From Actinomycetospora endophytica (GTDB lineage: Bacteria; Actinomycetota; Actinomycetes; Mycobacteriales; Pseudonocardiaceae): a stretch of DNA of 64,000 nucleotides. Of the stretch, positions 7,236 through 14,450 are shown piece after piece; position 1 is the first letter of the stretch; the number at the start of each line of letters is the position of its first letter. The stretch covers positions 372,001-436,000 of the forward strand of contig NZ_JAJNDB010000006.1 of NCBI RefSeq assembly GCF_021026375.1, written 5' to 3'. The translations under genes were made by a program, and so were the position numbers. The notes beneath the pieces were generated by a model that had not been told where the DNA came from, ran no database searches, and saw only the letters and a list, made by a program, of their open reading frames with translations.

Positions 7236-8186
7236 TCAGAACGTGATGACCAGCCGGCCGCGCACCCCGCCCGCCTCGAGCCGGGCGTGGGCCTCGCCCG
7301 CCCGGTCGGCCGGGATCGCGTCGGCGACCCGCAGCGTGATCTCGTCCTTCTCGGCCTGCTCGCGCAGCCGGTCGAGCGCTGCGTGGTTCTCGGCGTAGTC
7401 GCGGACCACGACCGGGTGCCAGGTGATGCCGCGCCCGCTGCCGCCGTCGGGACCCCGGTACCCGCGGACGGTCGCGACCCGGCCGCCGTCGGCGAGCGCC
7501 GGCACGAGCTCCTCCCCCTGGAGGCTGCCGTCGGCGATCCCCGCGACTCCCTCCGGGACGGCCTCGCGGATCCGGTCGGCGACGTCGTCGCCGCGACGCA
7601 CCACGACGTCCGCGCCCAGCCCGCGCACCAGGTCCTCGTCGGCCGCCGACGCGTCCGCGAGGACCCGCAGCCCGTCGGCGTGCGCGAGCTGCACCACGTA
7701 GCCGCCGAACGCCCCCGCCGCCCCGGTGACGGCGATCGTCGCGCCCGCGGGCAGGGCGAGGAGGTCCAGCGCCAGCCGCGCGGTGAGACCGTTCATCGGC
7801 AGGGTGGCCGCCTCGACGAGTGACGCCCCGGTGGGCGCGGCCGCGACCGACCCGGCCGGTAGCGCGATCCGCGAGGAGTACCCGCCGTGCGACCCGGACG
7901 GCACGACGATGCCCATGACGCGGTCGCCGACCGCCAGGCCCGAGCTCGCGGTGTCCTCGCCGAGCGCCGCGACCGTGCCGGCGACGTCCATGCCCGGCAC
8001 GTAGGGCGGCGGGAACCGGCGCAGGCTCTCCGCCCGTGCCCCGTTGCGGGTGTACGTGTCGGTGGGGCTGACCGCCGCGGCGGCGACGTCCACCAGCACC
8101 TGACCGGGCCCGGGAACCGGGTCGGGCAGCTCGACGACCTCGAGGGCCTCGGGCGCTCCGAACTCCGTCACTCCGACTGCGCGCAT
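7236..8186 (-). CDS. Zinc-free MDR-family quinone oxidoreductase-like protein
   Basis: 316 residues from the ATG at 8186 (MRAVGVTEFGAPEALEVVELP). It has the N-terminal GroES-like domain with PYVPGMDVAGTV, a nucleotide-binding Rossmann segment (GATIAVTGAAGAFGGYVVQLA, split here only for description) near residues 144-164, and C-terminal GGVRGRLVITF. The structural zinc cysteines of alcohol dehydrogenases are absent, which fits the NADPH:quinone oxidoreductase branch of the medium-chain family. It reduces quinones or enones in that family; substrate unknown. It is transcribed on its own, and its 3' end faces the DUF4190-like gene 22 bp away. Confidence 0.85.
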   Translation of the reverse strand: MRAVGVTEFGAPEALEVVELPDPVPGPGQVLVDVAAAAVSPTDTYTRNGARAESLRRFPPPYVPGMDVAGTVAALGEDTASSGLAVGDRVMGIVVPSGSHGGYSSRIALPAGSVAAAPTGASLVEAATLPMNGLTARLALDLLALPAGATIAVTGAAGAFGGYVVQLAHADGLRVLADASAADEDLVRGLGADVVVRRGDDVADRIREAVPEGVAGIADGSLQGEELVPALADGGRVATVRGYRGPDGGSGRGITWHPVVVRDYAENHAALDRLREQAEKDEITLRVADAIPADRAGEAHARLEAGGVRGRLVITF

Positions 8187-8331
8187 GCCGGGGGCAACGC
8201 CGCCACCCCGAGCCGATCTTCCCCGCCGTCGTGACCGTGCTCCCCGGACCGGGCGAACCTGGCATCCCGACCAGGTGAGTCGCCGGAGCGGCGCTGGGAG
8301 GGCGCAGGCGGGGGCTGTCACCGTCGCGCCC

Positions 8332-8535
8332 ATGTCGTCCGCGTCCTCCGCGCCGCCCCGCCCGACCTCGGTCACGCCGATCTTCGACGCGGTGGACCAG
8401 TGGTGGCGCGACGGCGGCGACGACCCGCTGCCGTGCACGATGCTGTCCTTCGCGGGCTCGACGCGCGACCCCCGGCGGCCGGTGCGGGTGCCCGCCTCCG
8501 CCGCCGGACCGCGGCATCTCCTCGGGCGCTCGTGA
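8332..8535 (+). CDS. Small hypothetical protein
   Basis: 67 residues from ATG 8332 (GTG 8275 in the same frame is an alternative). No membrane segment or known motif: SVTPIFDAVDQWWRDGGDDPLPCTML is followed by an Arg/Pro-rich tail. It lies divergent from the quinone oxidoreductase-like gene and just upstream of the TetR gene, with GGGAGG some 30 bp before the ATG. Coding status is likely but not certain because open frames are frequent at this GC content. Confidence 0.45.
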   Translation: MSSASSAPPRPTSVTPIFDAVDQWWRDGGDDPLPCTMLSFAGSTRDPRRPVRVPASAAGPRHLLGRS

Positions 8536-8563
8536 CCCCTCTGAGGCGGCGTGCGCCCCGACC

Positions 8564-8571
8564 ATGATCAT
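8564..8571. promoter_or_regulatory. ATGATCAT palindrome in tetR promoter
   Basis: An 8-bp perfect palindrome located between the expected -35 position and the TACGAT -10 box (8581-8586) of the TetR gene. A repressor bound here would block the promoter, so autoregulation is plausible. Confidence 0.3.
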
Positions 8572-8592
8572 CCGGAGTCGTACGATGTGGGG

Positions 8593-9318
8593 GTGACGCC
8601 CTCCGTCACGCCGCTCCCGGCGTCCGCGCTCCTGGCCCCGGTGTCGCGCTGGGCCGACGACGAGGTCCGGGAGCGCACCCGGCGGACCCGTCGGCGGCTG
8701 CTGCTCGCGGCGGCCGGGCTGTTCGACGAGGCCGGCTACCGCGGCGCCTCGCTCTCGGACATCCTCGCCGCCGCCGGGCTCACCAAGGGAGCGCTGTACT
8801 TCCACTTCCGCTCCAAGTACGCGCTCGCCGAGGCGCTGCTCACCGAGGTGGAGCGGTCGTGGGAGGCCGTCGTCCGCGAGATCGCCGGGCGGGGCCTCGA
8901 CCCGCTGTGGCGGCTGCTCGTGGAGACCGACTCCTACGTGGCGCGCTGGATGTACGACCCCGTCGTCCGCGGGGCCAGCCGGTCCCTGGACGACCCGGAA
9001 CTGCTCGCGCTGCGGACCCGCTGGTTCGGCGGCTGGGAGACCGCGACGATCGAGCGGCTCACCGAGGCGTCGGCGGCGGGCCTGCTCGCCGCCGAGGTCG
9101 ACCCGCGGCGGGCGGGTCGCGCGGTCGTCGCCGTGGCGACCGGCAACTACGCGCTCGCCGTCGGGCCGGACGACCTGTGGGCGCGGATGACCGAGTCGTG
9201 GGAGGGCCTGCTGCCGATCATGGCGCCGCAGGCGTGGCGGGAGGGGTGGGCGGCGTCGCCGTGGCGCGACCGGCCCGGGCCCGACCCGGAGGCCTACCGG
9301 CTCGCGCGCGAACCCTGA
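8593..9318 (+). CDS. TetR-family regulator, gamma-butyrolactone-receptor-like HTH
   Basis: 241 residues from GTG 8593, chosen because TACGAT (8581-8586) stands 6 nt before it, the spacing seen at other leaderless genes here. The DNA-binding domain is at about residues 18-64: RTRRRLLLAAAGLFDEAGY, then ILAAAGLTKGALYFHF and SKYALAEALL. The sequence TKGALYFHF is typical of TetR members, including butyrolactone receptors. The C-terminal ligand domain has several Trp residues and is not assigned. An ATGATCAT palindrome overlaps the promoter. The 3' end overlaps that of the convergent metal transporter by 25 bp. Confidence 0.85.
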   Translation: MTPSVTPLPASALLAPVSRWADDEVRERTRRTRRRLLLAAAGLFDEAGYRGASLSDILAAAGLTKGALYFHFRSKYALAEALLTEVERSWEAVVREIAGRGLDPLWRLLVETDSYVARWMYDPVVRGASRSLDDPELLALRTRWFGGWETATIERLTEASAAGLLAAEVDPRRAGRAVVAVATGNYALAVGPDDLWARMTESWEGLLPIMAPQAWREGWAASPWRDRPGPDPEAYRLAREP

Positions 9319-10355
9319 CCGCTGCGCCCGTCGTGCTCCGCCTGCCAGCGCGAGAGCGTGTCGCCGTAGCGCTCCAGCACGGCCTCCCGCACGTCCGGGT
9401 CGTTGCGCGGCACCGGCTCGATGAAGATCTCGTCGAGGTCGGGCAGGACCTCGCGCAACTCGTCGTCGAGGCGGACGCAGGCGCGCTCGAGGTCCGCCGC
9501 GGTGAGGGTGTCGACGAAGTCCACGCGGGCGCAGAGCAGGACCGAGTCGGTGCCGGTGACCATGGTCTGGATGTCGACGACCTGGTCGACCTCGGGCGCG
9601 TCGGCGATGTGGTCGAACGCGTCGTGGACCAGGTCCTGGCCGGCGGTCCGCCCGATGAGCAGCGAGCGGTTGGTCCGGCCGAGGATGAAGGCCACGAGTG
9701 CCAGCAGCACCCCGATGAGCAGGGACGCGATCCCGTCCCACACGCCCGACCCGGTGAGCTGGTGCAGCCCCACCCCGAGCGCGGCGAGGGCCAGGCCGAT
9801 CAGCGCCGCGGAGTCCTCGAAGAAGACGCTCTTCACCGTCGGGTCGTCGGACAGCCGCAGGTAGCGCATGAACGGGGTCCCGGCGGCCCGGCTCTCGCTG
9901 CGCACCTGCCGCAGGGCCTGCCGCCAGGACGTCCCCTCGATGAGCGCGGAGAGGGCGAGCACGCCGTAGGCGACCCAGGCCAGGGTCTGCTCGTTCTCGC
10001 CGGAGACGATCGACGCGACGCCCTCGTACACCGAGAACGTGGCCCCGGTGACGAACACCGAGACCGCGGCGATGAGCGCCCAGAAGAAGCGCTCCTTGCC
10101 GTAGCCGAACGGGTGGAACCGGTCCGCGGGCCGCGACGACCGGTTCAGCGCGGTGAGCAGCAGCCCCTCGGTGGCGGTGTCGGCGACCGAGTGCGCGGCC
10201 TCCGCGAGCATGGCCGACGAGCCGGTGAGCAGGCCCGCGACGAGCTTGAGCACGCCGACCCCGACGTTCGAGGCCAGCGCGAGCAGGACGGTGAGCGTGC
10301 TCCCGCCGCCCGCGTCGTCCGGCTCCTCGGCGGCGGCTCCGGCGTCCGCGGTCAC
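9294..10355 (-). CDS. Cation diffusion facilitator (CDF) family transporter
   Basis: 353 residues. Starts with GTG in a GTGA overlap with the upstream DUF2127 gene. The membrane domain has SSAMLAEAAHSVADTATEGLLL (first metal site, H-x3-D) and RFHPFGYGKERFFWALIAA, the two hallmark segments of CDF exporters. A second H/D site is expected in the FFEDSAALIGLALAALG helix, where E-D replaces the usual H-D. A cytosolic domain (about 245-353) includes VVDIQTMVTGTDSVLLCARVDF. It probably exports Zn2+, Fe2+ or Mn2+ against protons. The altered second half-site makes the metal uncertain. The gene overlaps the tetR 3' end by 25 bp. Confidence 0.85.
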   Translation of the reverse strand: MTADAGAAAEEPDDAGGGSTLTVLLALASNVGVGVLKLVAGLLTGSSAMLAEAAHSVADTATEGLLLTALNRSSRPADRFHPFGYGKERFFWALIAAVSVFVTGATFSVYEGVASIVSGENEQTLAWVAYGVLALSALIEGTSWRQALRQVRSESRAAGTPFMRYLRLSDDPTVKSVFFEDSAALIGLALAALGVGLHQLTGSGVWDGIASLLIGVLLALVAFILGRTNRSLLIGRTAGQDLVHDAFDHIADAPEVDQVVDIQTMVTGTDSVLLCARVDFVDTLTAADLERACVRLDDELREVLPDLDEIFIEPVPRNDPDVREAVLERYGDTLSRWQAEHDGRSGQGSRASR

Positions 10356-11278
10356 TGCGCGCCGGGTGCGGTGCGGACGAGGGCGTCCCAGCCCTGGTCG
10401 CGGGCCCGGGCGGCTTCCTCGGCGGCTCCTCCCCCGCGCAGCCCGAACAACCGCTTGGCGAACAGCAGGTACGCGACGACGGCGAGGTTGATGATCAGCG
10501 CGAGGATCTTGAAGACCGTGACCTTCCCGGTGAGCTCGTAGATCTCCGGGATCAGCAGCACCGCGGTGGCGACGAGCGTGAGGTACTCCGCCCAGCGCCG
10601 CGCACCCCACAGCCCGACGGCCTCCACGCCCTCCAGCAGCGCGTAGGCGGCGACGACGACGCCGATGAGCAGGACCGTCGTCGCGCTCGCCGAGAACGCC
10701 CGGGTGAGCTCACCGACCACCCCGTCGTCGCCGTCGCCGATGCCCACGGTGTCGCGCAGCGTCCCGAGCACCGCGAAGAACGGGGTGCGCAGCACGTCGC
10801 GGTCGGCCAGGAAGACGAACACCGCGGCCGCGACGAGCGCCAGGCCCACGAAGTGGATCACCCGGTCGATCGCGATGAGCCGCAGCACGAACCGGTCGCG
10901 CAGGGCCCGGCCCCGCAGCGGCAGCTCGACCTCGGCCCGGGCCGGCAGCCGGTCGCGGGTCGGGGCGGACGGGGCGGGCAGCGGGACCCAGGAGTCGCAG
11001 CGCAGGCAGCGGTGCCACCGCAGCGCCGTCGTCCCCTCCTCGTGGGCGTCCTCCCGGACGACGATCGCCGGGTCGAACCCGTCGTCGTCGGAGGAGAGGG
11101 TGGCCGCGTCGGTGCCGAGCAGCGCGTGCCCGCGCAGCCCGCAGGTGATCAGCTCGTAGTGGAACCGGGGACGGAAGCGGGCGGGCGCGACGGTCCCCGG
11201 CGGGCGGTCCGGGCCGCCCGGCGTGCCGTCGCGCGGGGCGTCGGTCCCCGGGTTCGTGGTCGGGGTCGTGCTCGTCAT
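10352..11278 (-). CDS. DUF2127-type membrane protein with N-terminal Cys pair
   Basis: 308 residues from ATG 11278. The N-terminal 40 residues are low complexity. A soluble part then contains RFHYELITCGLRGHALLGTDAA and a zinc-ribbon-like pair, HRCLRCDSW. The last 170 residues are four hydrophobic helices (starting IDRVIHFVGLALVAAAVFVF) that match the DUF2127 family of predicted integral membrane proteins. The stop overlaps the CDF transporter's GTG, so the two are coupled and may act together in metal handling; the Cys pair would fit, but the function is not known. Confidence 0.75.
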   Translation of the reverse strand: MTSTTPTTNPGTDAPRDGTPGGPDRPPGTVAPARFRPRFHYELITCGLRGHALLGTDAATLSSDDDGFDPAIVVREDAHEEGTTALRWHRCLRCDSWVPLPAPSAPTRDRLPARAEVELPLRGRALRDRFVLRLIAIDRVIHFVGLALVAAAVFVFLADRDVLRTPFFAVLGTLRDTVGIGDGDDGVVGELTRAFSASATTVLLIGVVVAAYALLEGVEAVGLWGARRWAEYLTLVATAVLLIPEIYELTGKVTVFKILALIINLAVVAYLLFAKRLFGLRGGGAAEEAARARDQGWDALVRTAPGAQ

Positions 11279-11386
11279 GGTGCCTCCTCCCGGTCCGGTG
11301 ATCGTACGAGCGTCCGGCCCGACGGCGTGCGGACCGGCCACCCCGAGTGGTGGACGTCGGCGACGACCGCCACGCTGGGGGCCGCC

Positions 11387-12772
11387 ATGACCACACCGCC
11401 CCGCATGCGCCCCGCTCCCCGTCTCCTCCTCGCCGGGATGGCGACGCTCCTGCTCCTCGCCGCCGCGTGCTCGTCGTCGGGCGACGGACCACCGGCCGCG
11501 AACGCCGGGACGACCTCGACCGCCGCCGCGTCCGGGGCCGACACCGCCGGCCTGGTGTCGACGCCGCTGCAGGTCGGGAACGGCCTCGGGGACGCGCCGC
11601 TGGACAGCCCGCGCTCGGTGATGGTGCCGGCCGGGTGGACCGCCTCGGTGTGGGCGCGGGTACCGAGCGCACGTCTCGAGGCGTGGGCCCCGGACGGTTC
11701 GCTGTTGGTCTCCCAGACCGGCAACGGCGACGTGGCGCGGCTGGTGCCGGGCGCGAACGGCGCGCCGCCCACGCAGACGACGCTGCTCTCCGGGCTCAAC
11801 CAGCCGCACGGGCTCGCGTTCGACGGCTCGACGCTCTACGTCGCGGAGAGCAACCAGGTGTCGGCCTACCGGTACGGCGGTGGTCAGGCGACCGCCCCGC
11901 GCGTCGTCGTCCCGAACCTGCCGGACGCCAAGGGCGCGGGCCTCGGCGGCGCCTACGCGCACGCGCTCAAGACGGTGATCGTCGGGCCGGACAAGTCGCT
12001 CTACATCTCGATCGGCTCCACTGCGAACATCTCGCCGCAGGACCGCGACGCGAACCCGCAGCGGGCGACGATCATGCGGGTCCCGCCGGGCGGCGGCGCG
12101 CCGGAGGTCTTCACCCGGGGCGTCCGCAACGGTACCGGCCTCGCCGTCGCCCCCGACGGGAAGATCTGGACCGCGGTGAACAACCGCGACAACATCCAGT
12201 TCCCGTACCACCAGCCCTACGGCGGGGACGGTGACGCGTTCGGCCAGGTGATCCCGGAGTACGTGAACGACCACCCGCCGGAGGAGCTGGCCGCGCTCAC
12301 CCCGGGCCGTGACCTCGGGTGGCCGTACTGCAACCCGGAGCCGGACACCCAGCCCGGCGCACCCCTGTCGCCGCTCAAGCACGCCGACCTGGCGTTCACC
12401 CGCGACGTGGAGACCAACGCCGACGGCTCGAAGCTCGACTGCTCGACGCTCGCCCCGATCGAGCAGACCTTCGGGGCGCACTCGGCGCCGCTGGGCCTGA
12501 CGTTCGCTAACCTCCCGGGGCTGGGCGAGGGCGCGGTCGCCGGGGTGCACGGCTCCTGGAACCGGACCTCGCCGCGGGCGCCGGAGGTGTCCTTCTTCAG
12601 CTGGGCGAACGGTCGGATGGGCGACCAGAAGACGATCGTCGGCGGCTTCCAGGCCCCCGACGGCTCCCGCTGGGGCCGCCCGGTCGCGGCGGTGCCCGGG
12701 CCGGACGGCGCGCTCTACGTGAGCGACGACCAGGCGAACGCGATCTACCGGGTGGCGCCGCCCGGGAAGTGA
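11387..12772 (+). CDS. PQQ-type sugar dehydrogenase (GSDH-fold) lipoprotein
   Basis: 461 residues. The signal peptide ends in the lipobox LLAAAC (Cys near 27), so the protein is lipid-anchored outside the membrane. The body is a beta-propeller of the glucose/sorbosone dehydrogenase family: LNQPHGLAFDGSTLYVAESNQV, GPDKSLYISIGS, FTRGVRNGTGLAVAPDGKIWTAV, GRDLGWPYCNPEPD, and AVAGVHGSWNR, which carry family Arg/His/Trp residues around the PQQ site. It likely oxidises aldose or alcohol groups, but many relatives have no proven substrate. The gene is divergent from the DUF2127/CDF pair, 109 bp apart, and ends at a large hairpin (12845-12892). Confidence 0.8.
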   Translation: MTTPPRMRPAPRLLLAGMATLLLLAAACSSSGDGPPAANAGTTSTAAASGADTAGLVSTPLQVGNGLGDAPLDSPRSVMVPAGWTASVWARVPSARLEAWAPDGSLLVSQTGNGDVARLVPGANGAPPTQTTLLSGLNQPHGLAFDGSTLYVAESNQVSAYRYGGGQATAPRVVVPNLPDAKGAGLGGAYAHALKTVIVGPDKSLYISIGSTANISPQDRDANPQRATIMRVPPGGGAPEVFTRGVRNGTGLAVAPDGKIWTAVNNRDNIQFPYHQPYGGDGDAFGQVIPEYVNDHPPEELAALTPGRDLGWPYCNPEPDTQPGAPLSPLKHADLAFTRDVETNADGSKLDCSTLAPIEQTFGAHSAPLGLTFANLPGLGEGAVAGVHGSWNRTSPRAPEVSFFSWANGRMGDQKTIVGGFQAPDGSRWGRPVAAVPGPDGALYVSDDQANAIYRVAPPGK

Positions 12773-12844
12773 TCGTTCCTCGGGTCCGCTGCTGGGGCTC
12801 ACCTCCCCGAGAGGCCCTCCCCGAGAGGCCCTCCCCCGAGACGC

Positions 12845-12892
12845 ACGAACGGGCGGTTCGTCACTCTTGATGGTGACGAACGCGCCGTTCGT
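12845..12892. terminator. Compound hairpin between convergent genes
   Basis: Two 20-bp arms (12845-12864 and 12873-12892) are inverted repeats with three mismatches. Each arm is itself a small palindrome of ACGAAC-N5-GTTCGT, and GTCAC/GTGAC form the inner stem. It lies between the dehydrogenase and glycerate kinase stops, where it could terminate both transcripts. Just upstream, CCCCGAGAGGCCCT is tandemly repeated. Confidence 0.6.
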
Positions 12893-12907
12893 CCGTTCCG
12901 GGGGCGA

Positions 12908-14029
12908 TCAGCTGGGTCGGTCCGGCAGCGGGACCGTCGCCGCGAGGCGCTCGAGGAGTTCCGCGGCGTGCTCCTGGCTGCGGCGCAGGTCGGGCTCGAG
13001 GTCGGCGAGGGCGGCCGCACCACCGATGCCGGCCGTCGCGAGCTCGTCCGGGCCCAGGGCGACGGAGCCGGCGAGGGCGAGCACCGGGACCCCGGCCGCA
13101 GCCGCCCGTGCGGCTACTCCCGCAGGCCCTTTGCCGCGCAGGGTCTGGGCGTCCAGGCGTCCCTCGCCGGTGACGACGAGGTCGGCGCCGGCGAGGCGGT
13201 CGTCGAACCCGAGGAGCTCTGCAACGAGGTCGAACCCCGGGCGCAGCCGCGCGTCGAGCAGGGTCAGCACCCCGTACCCGACCCCGCCGGCCGCCCCGGC
13301 GCCCGGTTCGTCCTCCCGGCCGGTGGTGCCGGTGGCGGTGCCGAGCACCCGCGCCCACGAGGCGAGGGCGGCGTCCAGGCGGGCGACGGCGTCGTCGTCG
13401 GCGCCCTTCTGCGGGCCGTAGACGGCGGCGGCGCCGTGCGGGCCGAGCAGCGGGTTGTCGACGTCGCAGGCGACCTCGACCGTGGTGCCGGGCGGGACGG
13501 CGAGGCCCGCGAGGTCGACGGTCGCGACGCTCGCGAGGGCTCCGCCGCCGACGCCGGGCGGCAGGACGGTGCCGTCGGCGGTGCGCAGCACGGCGCCGAG
13601 GGCCTGGGCCAGGCCGGCGCCGCCGTCGGTGGACGCGCTGCCGCCCAGCCCGAGCACGATCCGGTCCGCCCCGTCGTCGAGGGCCGCGCGCACGACCTCA
13701 CCGAGCCCGAGCGTGGTGGCGTCCTCGGCGCGCAGCACTCCGTCGGGCAGGCGCACGAGTCCGCAGACGTCGGCGAGCTCGACGACCGCGGTCTCCCCCG
13801 AGCGCGCCCACGCGGTGTCGACGGGGCGGCCGGTCGGGCCGCTCGCGGTGATCGGGCGTCGGGTGAACCCGGCGGCGACCGCGGCGTCGACGGTGCCGTC
13901 ACCGCCGTCGGCGATGGGGCACGTCTCGGTGTCGAGGCCGCGGCCGGCCAGGCCCCGCACGATCGCGGCGGCCACCTCGGCCGCCGTCAGCGAGCCCTTG
14001 AACTTGTCCGGAGCCACGAGGACGCGCAT
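12908..14029 (-). CDS. Glycerate kinase (GK type II, GlxK/GarK family)
   Basis: 373 residues from ATG 14029. The N-terminus MRVLVAPDKFKGSLTAAEVAAAI is the family signature, with ADGGDGTVDA, the LGGSASTDGGAGLAQALG phosphate-binding loop near 130-148, CDVDNPLLG, YGPQKGA and VVTGEGRLDAQTLRGKGP all present and in order. It phosphorylates D-glycerate (to 2-phosphoglycerate in this family), feeding glyoxylate or sugar-acid breakdown into glycolysis. It is monocistronic. A long 421-bp upstream region carries a strong terminator and a CRP-like site. Confidence 0.92.
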   Translation of the reverse strand: MRVLVAPDKFKGSLTAAEVAAAIVRGLAGRGLDTETCPIADGGDGTVDAAVAAGFTRRPITASGPTGRPVDTAWARSGETAVVELADVCGLVRLPDGVLRAEDATTLGLGEVVRAALDDGADRIVLGLGGSASTDGGAGLAQALGAVLRTADGTVLPPGVGGGALASVATVDLAGLAVPPGTTVEVACDVDNPLLGPHGAAAVYGPQKGADDDAVARLDAALASWARVLGTATGTTGREDEPGAGAAGGVGYGVLTLLDARLRPGFDLVAELLGFDDRLAGADLVVTGEGRLDAQTLRGKGPAGVAARAAAAGVPVLALAGSVALGPDELATAGIGGAAALADLEPDLRRSQEHAAELLERLAATVPLPDRPS

Positions 14030-14229
14030 GGCGCGGAGCGTGCCGGGGCGGCGACAGCGCGTCGAGCCCGGGACTCCGAGTGGTCGAGTGCTCACACTCC
14101 GGGCGGGCGCCGCGTGTCACACGTTAGGCTGACGACAGCGCCCGGTCCGGCCGCCGTCGGGGGACGGCCGGTTCGGGCGTTTCGTGTGTCTCGCGCATCC
14201 CGGGTCCGGAACCGGGGCCGGACATGAAG

Positions 14230-14271
14230 GAACCCGGGCCGTCAGGTCGGGGGTCTGACGGCACCGGGTTC
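14230..14271 (-). terminator. Strong intrinsic hairpin terminator
   Basis: Left arm GAACCCGGGCCGTCAG (14230-14245), 9-nt loop, right arm CTGACGGCACCGGGTTC (14255-14271); perfectly paired except one bulged base. There is no U-tract, as is usual in actinobacteria. It lies downstream of the CDP-alcohol transferase/sulfatase gene. Confidence 0.7.
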
Positions 14272-14317
14272 ATCGGGGATGTCGTCCGGGCCCCTCCTAG
14301 GCGTTATCTGATCCTAT

Positions 14318-14333
14318 TGTGACGCCGGTCACA
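14318..14333. promoter_or_regulatory. CRP-family consensus site (TGTGA-N6-TCACA)
   Basis: TGTGACGCCGGTCACA is a perfect match to the CRP/GlxR-type palindrome. It is about 290 bp upstream of glycerate kinase and 118 bp downstream of the 14451 stop. Which gene it controls, if any, is unclear because a terminator separates it from glycerate kinase. Confidence 0.45.
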
Positions 14334-14450
14334 CGTGCTCACGCGCTTCTCCGCGCCCTCCCCGACCAGGGGCACTGCACGCATGCGCGCCGGGCTCGGC
14401 GGCTGCCTGACGTACTCCTGATCAAGCCGCCGGCGGCCGAGCGCGAACGA

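Larger units (their letters stand above)
14030..14450. other. Intergenic region with terminator and CRP-like site
   Basis: No gene is supported in these 421 bp. It holds a hairpin at 14230-14271, a perfect TGTGA-N6-TCACA site at 14318-14333, and GTGTCACACGTTAGGCTG near 14115-14132, which could include the glycerate kinase -10 region. Flanking genes are both on the minus strand. Confidence 0.6.
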
